Shown: one piece after another, positions 1-9,750 of the stretch
Layout of the letters: each line of letters starts with the position of its first letter
Position numbering within the stretch: position 1 is the stretch's first letter
Assembly (NCBI GenBank): GCA_033558025.1
Contig: JAUCEF010000005.1
Coordinates: forward strand, 2,108,001-2,172,000
DNA: 64,000 nucleotides
Direction: 5' to 3'
DNA from: Phytophthora sp. 'mugwort'
Lineage: Eukaryota > Oomycota > Peronosporomycetes > Peronosporales > Peronosporaceae
Notes under the pieces: generated by a model
What the model was told of the DNA's origin: nothing
The model's input: only the letters and a program-made list of their open reading frames with translations
The model's database searches: none
Position numbers and translations under genes: made by a program

Positions 1-246
1 TCGTTGTGAGTGATAGCTAAACGCGTTCCTTTACCAGATCTACGAGCTCGAAGAGCATTAGCATACGATTCAGAATGAAGATGAAGCGTAGCAGCAGAAC
101 CACTCAATTCATCCTTACTCAATGATAGAGTGCCTGTCTTGAATGCCCGCTTGAGATTTGTCGCCGGGATAGACGCCGAAACTGCTATCTCTTTGAATAT
201 CTTGTTTATATTAATTGTATAAAAAAGAGAAAAGTTGATTATTATT
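1..246 (-). pseudogene. Edge of an unknown gene in the Polinton-like remnant (partial)
   Basis: Reading leftwards on the minus strand, one frame stays open from an in-frame TAA just right of position 242 to the window edge, about 80 codons. It contains segments such as PATNLKRAFKTGTLSLSKDE and NALRARRSGKGTRLAI, which are basic and look protein-like. No ATG is visible in the open stretch, so the start is either lost or lies upstream of a break. I do not recognise the family. Its position next to an adenovirus-type protease and a capsid-like gene suggests it belongs to the same viral remnant. It could also be an unrelated chance frame. Confidence 0.35.
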
Positions 247-262
247 TAAAGAATAGTCAAGT

Positions 263-541
263 TTAAATCTTGAATATCTCTAGTAAATTCATCTTATTAT
301 TTTGACGACAGTACAACCAGAGCATACACCATATTCCGCAACAGTCCCCGTATGTCCCTTGGTATTGTTTAGGGTTGTATTTTTCAAGCCGATACTTGAT
401 AGGACCTGCCTCACCCATACTATCAAAATATTCTCCATTATGACCGGATGTCCAGTGTCCTATGTCACGGTTAGGAGGCCTTAATAGAACTAGATAAGTA
501 CCTTTCATTGGAATTGGTTTCGGTTTTTTCGTTTGGTTCAT
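263..541 (-). CDS. Adenovirus-type (adenain-like, C5/C48 fold) cysteine protease of a Polinton-like element
   Basis: This 92-residue minus-strand frame carries the full catalytic order of the adenovirus/Polinton maturation protease. A His-Trp pair (GHWTSG, residues about 28-33) is followed by an acidic position in EYFDSMGE (about 37-44), then a Gln in PKQYQGTYGD and the nucleophile Cys in CCGIWC (about 57-72). In Polintons, virophages and Polinton-like viruses this enzyme cleaves capsid proteins during assembly. The family is usually 150-200 residues, so the N-terminal part is short or missing: an in-frame stop lies five codons upstream of the ATG. It sits about 130 bp from a divergent capsid-like gene, as expected for a viral module. 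A plain host Ulp1/SENP protease is less likely because of the tiny core and this neighbourhood. Confidence 0.68.
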   Translation of the reverse strand: MNQTKKPKPIPMKGTYLVLLRPPNRDIGHWTSGHNGEYFDSMGEAGPIKYRLEKYNPKQYQGTYGDCCGIWCMLWLYCRQNNKMNLLEIFKI

Positions 542-670
542 ATATAATATCCAGATGTACTCCTATTCGATCTGGGGTCAATCAGATCATGATCGCTGGT
601 GATTGGCTTAATAAGATCGCTCATTATATTTAATTTCCTCAGAAGTATATTAGAAACAATAGATTCAACA

Positions 671-2297
671 ATGAGCGAAACTCAACTATCCGATCCGTAT
701 GTATACCAGAGCTCGCTCCAAAGCGACCCGGAGATCAAAGTATCTTCCGGTAAACGCGTACCGTTTATAATCGATCTTAATCAAGGATCTTACCAGAATG
801 GTGTTATAACTATCGATGCTACAGCCCAGCTGAATGGAAGTGAAGGATTTCTTGTCTTCGTGATGCATACATCATGCTTCCATACAATATATCAATGAAG
901 AATGGTGTTACTGCCCAGACTGCTGCTGCCAATCGTTTATGCTCTACGCTCAAGTGCGGTAACTGGAATGTCATCGATAGCTTGTCGCTTAAACTTAATG
1001 TCAAGACCGTTGTTAGTATGTCGGACTACAAGCTATCTGCAACAACCTTCGCGCTCAGACTAGCTTTAGTCCTCAGTACGTTGAGAAGCATGGTGCGGAG
1101 TCGTTTCTTTACCCTGACGCTGCTCAGACAGCTTTGTATAGTTCTGATACAAGTTCGACAACGGGAGATGGTTATACTACTACTACTGTATTTTCATCTT
1201 CGTCTGCTACAACTGGTCCCTCTGGTGGTGCTTTTATCGTCAACGATGGTCTTGTAAAGCGTCTGCTATCGAACCCTCCTAACGCGGGCTCTGATTTCCC
1301 CACGTCGTGGCCTTCGCTCGGTGCGCCTGCAGTTTCTACCACAATCTCAAATCAATTGGCGCGTGGTGCCTTTGTAGCTGGTGCTACTACTGCTAACGCA
1401 ATCATGAGAACGTGGAACTACATGCTAAAGGTTAAGCTAATAGACGTCCACCAAATCTTTGAGGAACTAGACTTCATGGCCAATCCGCAAATCCGTCTCC
1501 GTTTCCGTGTCAATCAGGGTACTTCTACTATTGCTGTCGATGCTTCGAAGAGTATGTCGCTGACCAGCACTACTGTTGCCTCTGGCAATACATGTCCAGT
1601 TATGGTTTCTGCTTCTTCCACTGGCAATCCGATGGCTGGAGTCCTTGTCGCTTCTGCCGGGTTCAGTATTGCTTGGGGTGCTGTTGGCAATGCCCTCGAG
1701 CCTACTGTTGATGGTACCTACATGCCTTTTACCACTTCTCGTCTATACGTTCCGTTTGTTCATCTCGAGAATCCTCAGGCTATTATCTCAAAGCCAGTTA
1801 AGAAGATTCGATTTAATGATTGTTATGCCCAATGGTTCTATCAGCGCGCTGGTACTGGTAAGCAGGCAACTCAGCTCAATGCTGCATTCGATCTACAACT
1901 ATCGGCTTCGATCAAGAACGCCAATTATGTCATTCTAATGCCTTTTGCTGAGCAAACTGGAAGCTTTGCCTCTGCTGCTGTTCAGGAGTTCCAGAATCCT
2001 TTTGACAGTGCCCCATGGACCCTACAATCAGACGCTAGTATCCGAAACTTTAACGTTCGTATCGGTTCTCAGCAGACCTTTGATATCAGTCATGACTACG
2101 GTTTTACGAGTGAAGTTGCTAAGATTTCTTCGATCAATGGTGATCTCACTTTTGAGCTGGTAAATGGTCTTTTTGACTATCAAACGTGACCTCTAACGAA
2201 TCGAGTGCTCATTGCTGACATTAGTCGTCTAACAGATCGTGATGTCCCCCAAGCGATTCAGATTCAAGGAACAACGCAGGATGCCAGGGAACAAATA
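671..2297 (+). pseudogene. Broken major-capsid-like gene of a Polinton-like virus
   Basis: A protein of about 540 codons can be followed across three reading frames. It starts at the ATG at 671, moves to a second frame near 865, to a third near 1050, and then stays open to a TGA at 2187-2189. The same frame continues sensibly after that TGA for 36 more codons to another TGA at 2295-2297. The text is rich in Ser/Thr/Val/Ala beta-strand-like stretches, such as GVITIDATAQLNGS and PQIRLRFRVNQG, which resemble jelly-roll capsid proteins of Polinton-like viruses. Length and the neighbouring maturation protease support that call. Two frameshifts and a nonsense codon mean it is not expressed as one protein. 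The family assignment rests on pattern recognition only; another viral jelly-roll protein is possible. Confidence 0.55.
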
Positions 2298-2396
2298 TGA
2301 TAGTCATCGAAGTAAACGAACAAGAACTAACGTTCGATAGACTAACAGGAGCGGTTCTTGACTTCACTACGGCTTAAGAAATATATATATATATTC

Positions 2397-2690
2397 TTAG
2401 TTTAATTCTCCGAAAGGCTTAGGGCATTTATCAATTACGAATTGACTCTTTCGAAGCCAATCAATATAATCGGGATCAGTTTGACTAATCTGTTTGAGAG
2501 ACTTACCGCGATATTTTCCCCACGTCATCATATATGAATTATCATCAGTGATAAATTTGGAGTGTAGGAGTATTTTAATATCCTCTCGAATATTTAGACT
2601 CGGTTGGTTGAATACCCATCGAAATAACCAGGATCAGAAGAATATACTTCTTCGATCTGGCTGCCTTTGTATTTAAGTTAATTGGTTCGA
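2397..2690 (-). pseudogene. Small ORF with doubled KYKG/KYRG...DPxYxxW motif (ExoX C-terminal-like), frameshifted
   Basis: On the minus strand two related motifs follow each other. The first reads KYKGSQIEEVYSSDPGYF; after a one-frame shift it continues RWVFNQPSLNIREDIK. The second reads WGKYRGKSLKQISQTDPDYI followed by DWLRKS, and ends at the TAA at 2397-2399. The pattern GKYxGKxxxxIxxxDPxYxxWL is that of the small domain at the C terminus of exodeoxyribonuclease X-like proteins, also found alone in phage and large DNA virus proteins. Two tandem copies are seen here, with a frameshift inside the first, so the gene is probably dead. It lies just downstream of, and convergent with, the capsid-like gene and probably belongs to the same viral remnant. 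The exact start cannot be fixed. Confidence 0.5.
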
Positions 2691-3013
2691 CATCTTTTCA
2701 TGATGTTGAAAATGGGTTGGGGGTATCTATATACCTAGCCCTTTATTTTTAATAATTTTAGTTAATTCAATTGATCGCAAAGTTTAGTTAATTTTACTTT
2801 GACTCGATGTAGATGACCTATATCTTATGTGACAACGTGTAACGTATTAAGTCTACCCTTTACTGTAATCCTATCGATCGCTGTGTCGTCGAAAACAACA
2901 GCTGAATATTAGAAATGTCTTCCTCTGACGCACTACGCTACGCAGCCCCTCTGCACCTGGTAGCACTTGTAATCAATCCTGGACCTGAGTCTTAGGACTA
3001 TTCCTCGGTGAGG

Positions 3014-4026
3014 ATGGAGCAGACAGCGTTTTCTAACCTGTCCCAGAACCAGCAAGACGCGCTGAAAAAGCTTATGTCTTTGCTCGGCCCTGAGGGCATA
3101 ACACATCTTGCTTCGCAAGGACCGGACGCGGTGAACGCGCGTCTGAAGCGTTCTCAAGCTACGAGAATGCTCTGTTAGAGCACCTCCAGCAGAGGATGTC
3201 GGCGTATACACCGACGTCGGCATCATCGCAGGATGGGGCCTCCCGGTCTAAACCGCTCATCATGAGCGTCAAGACTTTCGAAGGAAAAGAGGGGGGAGAA
3301 CATCATGTTGTGGATTCGTGAGATCGAAGTGGCGATGGGATCGGCCATGCTCCGTACTGAGCAACAGCGCGTGGCGTTAGCAATCTCGAAGCTCGGTGGC
3401 CGAGCACGAGGATGGACACTCACGTGCGACACGTCGGTGGACGCGGCCTTACCGAACTGAGAAGAGCTGAAACTCCAGCTTTCGCAAGTGTTTGCTCCGT
3501 CTAATCTGGCGGACGTGTGAGGTCACGCTTTCTGAGTACCCGCCAGGGTAAGAAGGACTTGGTGGACTTCGTCCAGGAGTTGCGAACTCTGATGGCCGGC
3601 GTGGCGGCCGATCCTCTGCCAGAGGCAGTGACTGTGATAGTCTTTATGAGGGCCTCCGCACTGGCGTGGCCAGGACGGAAGTCTTCCGCACTCACCCTTC
3701 CTCTTTTGAAGAGGCCGTGAGAGTGGCGTTGAACCCCGAGTTCAACTTTAAGTCGTCTCGACACACACATAGGGGGTGTTGCTAACGCTACTCCGTCCGA
3801 CGAACCGGCTCCTATGGACCTCAGCTACGCTGAAGATGAGGAAGCTGAGCTTCATGCTGCCAAGCAGCGTATGGGTGTTCGTCCGTGCTTCATCTGCCGA
3901 AGCACCACCCATTTGAGGGCAAAGTGCCCATCGCGCAAGTCGCGCCAAGCTCCTACGAGCTTTCGCTCTGCATCGAGCCAAGCCATCGGCTCGTCGCGGG
4001 GTTTTAGAAACGGAGGCACTCAGTAG
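3014..4026 (+). pseudogene. Gypsy gag remnant with CCHC zinc knuckle
   Basis: An ATG at 3014 opens a frame beginning MEQTAFSNLSQNQQDALKKL. It breaks near 3175, and the text continues in other frames with segments such as GKKDLVDFVQELRTLMAGVA (from 3550), typical of retrotransposon capsid. The end holds one zinc knuckle, CFICRSTTHLRAKC, at about 3888-3930, with the spacing C-x2-C-x4-H-x4-C that binds nucleic acid in Gag nucleocapsid. At least three frameshifts separate the pieces, so no intact Gag can be made. Identification is secure from the knuckle and the following protease. Confidence 0.75.
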
Positions 4027-4148
4027 GCGCGAGGCACCCTGCTAGGGAAGAACTGAGTGCTGTTGAGCCTCATGGAGGTGGAGGGCAACAGGGCCCAGCC
4101 CCGGAGAGAGCCGTACTCTTTAACACGTAACGTGTATGCAAGCCGGGC

Positions 4149-4628
4149 TTGCTCGTCGTCGAGGCAACGGTGAAGGGCTTTGAGAAGCCATGGATCATTT
4201 TAATCGATTCCGGAGCGTCGGGCAACTATGCTCGACGATCCAAGATGGAGGGAAGTCAGCAGTACGCTGTGGCGCTCGGAGAGCGCAGGAGTGACATCAG
4301 CATTGTTCGCCTTGCGGCGGGGACCCGTGTCACGGTGCCCAAGGTTCCTGTGAACCTGGGCGTGAAGTTTCTCGACTTCGATAGCGTGGAACGCTGTCTG
4401 GTCCTGGACCTGGATTCGAGGTACGACCTCATCCTGGGTATGACATGGCTGGAACGCCATGAGCCATGGATTGATTGGAGGTCGAAGACCTTGGGCGCAA
4501 CGCGCTTTACTCCTGGTGGAGCTTTGGTGGGTATAAACCCACCTTTGCTAGGAAGCAAAAGCGCTTTTTGCGCGGGTACTGGACCGAGTCGATCAACGCA
4601 GTGGACATCGGAGTATCCGAACTTGTAG
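4149..4628 (+). pseudogene. Gypsy aspartic protease region
   Basis: The frame contains the retropepsin active site IDSGASGNYA (about residues 20-29) and, about 75 residues later, the LDSRYDLILGMTWLERHEPW motif typical of oomycete and plant Gypsy proteases. This enzyme processes the Gag-Pol polyprotein. It follows the Gag knuckle by about 120 bp. The frame runs on past the protease into text without clear similarity and ends at 4628. From there to 5144 only broken spacer sequence is seen. Confidence 0.75.
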
Positions 4629-5144
4629 ACACGGAATGTGTCGAGGACAAAAGTCCCGAGCAATGCTCGTGGGCTGTGACTGGGGCGGCAGGTAACCCGC
4701 TGGGTGACACAGGTGGCATGTGTTACGACAACGACACTCGTCATGATGACGGGGTGTCATTACACGCCATGCGTGGTGTGGCCGGCAGTATGCCGGGGCG
4801 TCAAGGCCGAGGGTCCATTGATGGAGGTGACGCGGCACGTAATCCACGGGGTGGAATCTGCGAGCATCGCAGCTCTGCGACGGTTGTCGGTCAAGACATA
4901 CCAGTCTCGGGTGAGATGCACACGGTGCAAGCACCTGGAGACGCCGCTGATGTGACTGTTAGGACCTCTCCGAGCAAACAGTCTCAGCGGGGAGAAGGCT
5001 ACGACGCCGAGCGTCATTCATGAGACGCAGGGCGTCTGATGCGTCTATTATGACGAGCGAAGAGACCCTGGTGATAGCGAACAGCTATATACACTCGTCA
5101 ACGGAGTGACAGGGGAAGTCGATGGCGACATCACTTTCTAGACT

Positions 5145-6249
5145 ATGCCCACTGCGGACGCTCCGTTGCAGCTGGACGAGATGTCCATTGCCGAGTTCGG
5201 CGACGTCTTGAAGGCCGGCGAGTTAGCCGAGTTGGTCATTCTACGACCTGAAGAAGAGTTAAACTCGTCGTCGCTTTTGGATAAAGCAGTCCTTGAGGAC
5301 ACCAAGAAGGCGCTGAACGCGCGGGCAGGATCCTCGATCCTCAAGGATCCCTCGGATCCGTACTATCCTTTGGTGAAGGAGTATACGTGGTCTCGAAAAA
5401 ACCTTCCGCGAGGCTACCTCCGGATCGAGGTGTACGTCATGACATTGACCTGGTTCCTGGAACCAAATACTGCACGACAAGGCAGTGGCCTTTGCCACGT
5501 AAACAGTGTGACGTCATTGACGCGTTCTTCCGTGCTAACCTCGAAGGTGGTGTGCGAGAGCAAGTCCACACTCAGTGCCTACGTTCTGTGTGAGAAAGCC
5601 GAATGGCAAGTGGCGAATATTTCATGCTTTTAATAAGCTCAACCGGCCGCAATTCCGGGGCAGACGCCTATTCCTAGGAAGGACGTTCTCCAGAACAACA
5701 TGCCGGGTTGTACTGTGTACAGTGCCCTCGACTTGTTCGATGGATAGTATCAATTACTCATGCGAGCAAGCGATATTCCGCTTGCGGCGGTCAGCACTCC
5801 GAACGGTATGCTCTGGGAGTGGCTAGTATGCGACATTCAATCGTCTTGTGACGCAACTGTTCAGGCCCCATAGGGCGTATGCTCAGACATACTTCGACGA
5901 CATATTCGTTCACAGTCGTGCGGAGCACGGAAAGGCTGATGTGGATAATCACATTGAGCACCTGCGAGCGGTGCGCGAGTGCATGCACACACACGAGTTG
6001 TATGCCACTATTGCCAAGTGTGTCTTCGGCTCCGAAGAGATCCCCTTTTTGGGATACTGCATTGGGAAGCGAGGCCTTCGAGCGGATCCCGCTAAGGTCA
6101 AGGCCATTGTAGACTGGCCGGTTCCAAAGAACCAGAAAGACGTGCGGAAGTGGCTTGGCCTGGCCAATTACTTGCACAAGTACAGCAAGAACTATGCTGA
6201 GGTGGCAAGGCCACTGTCCAATCTTCTTAAGAATGATGTGGACTGGTGA
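5145..6249 (+). pseudogene. Gypsy reverse transcriptase, frame-broken and missing a core segment
   Basis: The RT is recognised from DRGVRHDIDLVPGTKYCTTR (about 5414-5473), then a shifted frame with FCVRKPNGKWRI (about 5583), the polymerase site TYFDDIFVHSRA (about 5890-5925; YFDD variant of YxDD), and the connection region IGKRGLRADPAKVKAIVDWP (about 6061). Three frames are used before 5830, so indels have broken it. Between LWEWLV (about 5809) and the next RT text ATFNRLVTQLF (about 5828) the usual P-x-G-L-x-N-A-P segment is absent, which points to a small deletion. The frame from 5848 ends at a TGA (6247-6249) but continues sensibly beyond it. Confidence 0.8.
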
Positions 6250-6924
6250 TGGGACACCGGACATCAAGCGGCTTTTGAAGCCATTAAGGAGAGTCTCCTT
6301 CAGGCACCGTTCCTGGCGTTGCCAGATCTCGATCGTCCTTTCAGTGTCGTCTGTGACGCGTCGGACTTTGCCATTGGCAGTGCTTTGTTGCAAGCAGGCG
6401 CTGAAGGGCGTGAACGCGTGATCGCGTTTGAATCTCACCAGCTCAAGGCTGCTGAGAAGAACTATCCAGTTCATGACAAAGAGCTACTTGCGATGAAGTA
6501 TGCGCTCATCAAATTCAGGGCTCACCTGCTCGGCTCCAAGCCGTTTGTGATCTACACTGATCATGCGTCGCTACGCACGGCTACTCAATCGCCTCATCTC
6601 TCTCAGAGAATGGCCCGTTGGCTCTCCTTCTTTGCGGAGTACAACTTCGAGGTGAAATACAAGCCAGGCAGGCAGAACGTCTTTGCCGATGCGTGATCAC
6701 GCAAACCAGACTATGAGATCGCTCACGTCACGACGGTGACTTTGGCTGTGACAGACTTGATCCGCGCTGCGTACGCGCGTGACGAGTCCTGCGTAGCTCT
6801 GCTACATGCGCTAGGAAGCGCGGAGTTTGCTAACTCAGACATTAAGCTGTCAGCGCGGTTGCGCGCGAGGCTGCATCGATACAGTCTCGATGATAGCCTA
6901 GTGTACTACGGTACTGGTCCATAA
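6250..6924 (+). pseudogene. Gypsy RNase H region with nonsense codons
   Basis: After the TGA at 6247 the same frame continues into a Gypsy RNase H: VVCDASDFAIGSALLQ (about 6346), then NYPVHDKELLAMKYALIKFR (about 6463), then YTDHASLRT (about 6553), and a final D in NVFADA (about 6680). The conserved acidic residues D, E and D of RNase H are present. TGA codons at 6247-6249 and 6694-6696 and a TAA at 6922-6924 interrupt an otherwise open frame. The text after 6696 is the linker to the integrase. Confidence 0.78.
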
Positions 6925-6939
6925 GACACCCCACGTGTC

Positions 6940-7689
6940 ATGGTTCCTCGCGAAGAGGATCTCAAGTATCATATCCTCTATGAGGCACATGATACCCCAC
7001 TTAGCGGTCATCTCGATCGAGAAAAGACCTACAGCTCGGTGAGCTCCCACTACTGGTGTCCGAAACTTTACAAGTGGGTCAGTACGTATGTACGCACGTG
7101 TGAGGCATGTCAACGGGTTAAACTCTCGCCACACTCGGCTGCGCCGTTGGCCAGCTTGCCGGTACCCACGGGATGTTGGCAATCCATCAGTATGGACTTT
7201 GTGTTCGGTCTGCCATGGGATGCGGCGGGCAACACGGGCATCGTGGTCTTTTTCGACCGATTGAGCAAGATGGCTCATTTAGCGGCGGCACCGGACTCCA
7301 TCGATGGAGAAGGAACAACCACGCTGTTCATGCATCGTGTATTTCGACAGCATGGTCTGCCAGAGGCAATTGTCTCGGATCGAGATCCCCGTTTCACGGG
7401 TAAGTTTTCGACATCGGTCTTTAAGGTGCTCGGCACTCGACTCGGCAAGTCCTCAGCGGACCATCCGCAGACCGATGGTCAGACTGAACGCGTGAATCGC
7501 GTAGTCGAAGACATGATTCGGAGCGTCTGTGCAGACAGACCCAAGCAATAGAGCGCCATGCTCCCACTCGTTGAGTTGGCATTGAACAATGCGGTGCATG
7601 CCTTAACAGGCTTCACCCCGTTCTACCTTGAACGGTCTCACACACCCTCGCGTCCCGCTGACGCCACCACTCCGTGGTTCTGGGCTTAG
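6940..7689 (+). pseudogene. Gypsy integrase (HHCC zinc finger and catalytic core)
   Basis: The frame contains the HHCC zinc-binding finger: His in LYEAHDTPLSGHLDREKTYS (about 6976) and the Cys pair in TCEACQRVK (about 7099). The catalytic core follows, with D in ISMDFVFGLPW (about 7188), a second D in EAIVSDRDPRF (about 7365) and the conserved E region in QTDGQTERVNRVVEDMIR (about 7470). This enzyme inserts the cDNA into chromosomes. A TAG at 7549-7551, probably in place of the usual Trp, and a second TAG at 7687-7689 interrupt the same frame, which otherwise continues through ELALNNAVHALTGFTPFYLE. Confidence 0.82.
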
Positions 7690-7910
7690 TGGGGGGGGTA
7701 GCCGATGGGCTAGCTGATATCAGCCCAGCTGCAGTTCGCAGGCAAATTGACACGTTCGTGTCTACATGTTTAAGTGTCTCACGACATGTACGCGATGCGA
7801 TGGCTGAAAAATGTTCAGAAGGAACAGGCTGATGCGAAGGGCAAAAGCAACATTGAAGTGTTTAACGTGGGTGACAAAACTTTTATTAGACGCTAAAAAC
7901 CTACCTACAC

Positions 7911-8610
7911 ATGCAGTGTCTGCGGTCTTTTAAGACCAAGTTGCGCCCGCGGTTCATTGGACCTTTTAAGATCGTGGCCAGGAAGGGCCTTGCGTACGCG
8001 CTCAATCTTCCGAAGAAGATGCATACACGCCCCGTGTTTTACGTAGGCTTCCTTAAGTCATATCGAGACCCGGCTCGGGTGAGCTCGGAAGCCTTGGCGC
8101 CACATCCGGCGGTTGGCCAAAGCGTTGGAGGCGCACGAGGAGGTCCAACTGACCACGTAGCTCAGCAAGCGAACGGTTCAGCGCTTCGAAACGACGAGCA
8201 GAGGACCACTCCAGGAGCTCCAGGCGGTTGGCAACCGAGGCAGGAGAACTGAAACCAGTCGACCCAGTGATGCACAGCATCGATCTCGTCAGCGAGACGC
8301 TCACGGTTAGTCGTCGCCCACTACAGCGAGTCGAACAGGGTCTGCAACCGCCTCGCGACCGATAGCAGATCACTGCGACTCGCAGCGCGAGGATCCAGCC
8401 GTTCATCGACCTCCGCCGCCGTTGCTCGATGAGCAGGGAGCTTCCCACTATCATATGGAGCGCTTAGTAGCGCGTCATCGTTGCCAGGCCCGTACCCAAT
8501 ATCTTGTGAAGTGGAGGGGTTATCCTCACTCACAGAACTCTTGGGAGTACGAGGTTCCCCTCCGGCTAGACTACCCTGACGTCGTGGACGCTTTCGATCG
8601 ACGCGATTAG
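7911..8610 (+). pseudogene. Integrase C terminus: GPY/F module and chromodomain
   Basis: The frame at 7911-8252 has the GPY/F module PRFIGPFKIVARKGLAYALN followed by HTRPVFYVGFLKSY. After a break, the frame at 8422-8610 has a chromodomain, with the core QYLVKWRGYPHSQNSWEYEV followed by DVVDAFDRR. Chromodomains at this place define chromoviruses and target integration by binding methylated histone H3. The aromatic and acidic positions (Y, W, W-E) are kept. A few hundred bases between the two parts are not in one frame. A run of 15 G at 8673-8687 lies just behind. Confidence 0.8.
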
Positions 8611-9297
8611 CAGCGCCCCGAGGGCCAGCGACCGAGGTGTCCCTCGCCTGGCGATTCCCGGCAATAGCCGCTGGGGGGGGGGGGGGGCAAGGCCAGTAGC
8701 AGAGCTGTCGCTCTGGACTTGGCGAGGGGTGGCCTCACGTGCGTGAGAGCCGCTAGCTGTGACAGCAGAAGCACCGAGTTCGAGAGAGCTCTGTGGGTGA
8801 GGACGGCAGGCCGGGGTTAACTGGCGCTTCACCTTGAGTTTCGTGAACTCGAAACGGAGTCTACGTTCGACCCGAATATCAGTTTCACTGAAGCTAGCCC
8901 GAAGGGCATCAATAGAAGAGAGCTTGCGAGCTCCTTCAACCCAACTTTGGAGTTTACCCTCGTCTTCCCAAGACGTCTCTCCTGACAGGAGCACGACTGG
9001 ATAAGTCCGTATCGGTGGAACCGAGCCGTGCCGAGCTTGCACTCGCAGGCGCTCACGATACTCGCGCTGAGTAGTCACTTGAGGAGTCAAGTATCTCTCT
9101 CTGAGAGACTCTCGTGCGGCGAGCTCGTCGGGCGTTGTGGACGCCGGCCAAATAACATGTGTTAAGCAACTCCGATGCTGCTCGGCGAGCAACTTCGCTG
9201 GAATCGCGAGGCTCGAAGCCATAGTCTGGACGTGGCGGGGAAAGCAATGGCCGAGCCATAGGCCGCCTCGAGCGTGGGAGCTGCGGATCAGCAGCAA
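8566..9297 (-). CDS. Antisense open frame behind the Gypsy chromodomain, unknown
   Basis: A 243-codon minus-strand frame lies between the chromodomain and the supposed 3' end of the retrotransposon. It starts near 9297 (first true ATG about 9222, at MASSLAIPAKLLAEQHRSCL). It contains a long charged helical stretch (ESLRERYLTPQVTTQREYRE) and a Pro/Ser-rich tail. I do not recognise it. Similar antisense text continues upstream in other frames up to about 9800 (for example DDLEEGEEEVDYTESMTGIA at about 9495). This suggests a longer degraded antisense gene carried by the element rather than a chance frame. Its function, and whether it is expressed, are unknown. Confidence 0.4.
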   Translation of the reverse strand: MLLIRSSHARGGLWLGHCFPRHVQTMASSLAIPAKLLAEQHRSCLTHVIWPASTTPDELAARESLRERYLTPQVTTQREYRERLRVQARHGSVPPIRTYPVVLLSGETSWEDEGKLQSWVEGARKLSSIDALRASFSETDIRVERRLRFEFTKLKVKRQLTPACRPHPQSSLELGASAVTASGSHAREATPRQVQSDSSATGLAPPPPQRLLPGIARRGTPRSLALGALLIASIESVHDVRVV

Positions 9298-9750
9298 GCT
9301 GTTGCTCTTGGACTTTGTTCAAAGGATTGGTGACGACAGCAGATCTTAGGGGATTATCTTCTGTTCCCCGCGAAGGTAGCGGAGACGCATTGCGTAGGAC
9401 TCGTGAAGGCGAGAGCTCGAACGGATTCGGAGCGCACAGTTGGCGGCCCGGGCTATACCGGTCATGGACTCAGTATAGTCGACCTCCTCTTCACCTTCCT
9501 CCAGGTCGTCACAGAGGGCGTCTCGTGCAAAGCGCACGGGGCACTACTTCCAGCAGCTTCGCCGCCTCCACCCATGGTCTTCTGACCGTATTGGCGCTTG
9601 TGCGCGGAGTGGTACTCACGCACCGCGAGCCTCGAGGGTACGGGTGGAGCGCGGTCAGAGACCTCTCCCGTACGGGATGACGAGGATAGCCGAAGGTGTC
9701 GGAGACACAAAGGGGGTTGGCCCGCGGCGAGAGCTGTTGTCGCGAAACGA

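Larger units (their letters stand above)
1..2700. mobile_element. Remnant of an integrated Polinton-like (Maverick-type) DNA virus
   Basis: An adenovirus-type protease, a capsid-like gene, an ExoX-C-like small gene and a further unknown frame lie within 2.7 kb, with no host gene among them. Polintons and Polinton-like viruses are known to combine a maturation protease with jelly-roll capsid genes, and oomycete genomes are known to carry such integrations. No packaging ATPase, polymerase, integrase or terminal inverted repeat is visible; the left part of the element lies outside the window. The right edge is placed before the Gypsy element by content only. Confidence 0.55.
3014..9750 (+). mobile_element. 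Decayed chromodomain-type Ty3/Gypsy LTR retrotransposon
   Basis: The order gag zinc knuckle, aspartic protease, reverse transcriptase, RNase H, integrase, GPY/F module and chromodomain is that of a Ty3/Gypsy chromovirus. All parts are on the plus strand, with several frameshifts and many in-frame stops, so the copy is dead. Behind the chromodomain an antisense open frame (8566-9297) and further degraded antisense text precede a gene-free stretch. I could not match a left and right LTR by eye; the region 2700-3000 should hold the end of the 5' LTR and the primer site, and about 9750-10450 any 3' LTR. The outer limits are therefore approximate. Confidence 0.85.

Noticed and set aside
2700..3013. 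Possible 5' LTR end and primer-binding site of the Gypsy element
   Set aside because: No matching copy at 9750-10450 could be found by eye and no clear tRNA complement was recognised, so no LTR is called.
5791..6474. 227-codon minus-strand frame within the Gypsy RT
   Set aside because: The plus strand carries the YFDD and RNase H motifs; the antisense frame shows no known domain.
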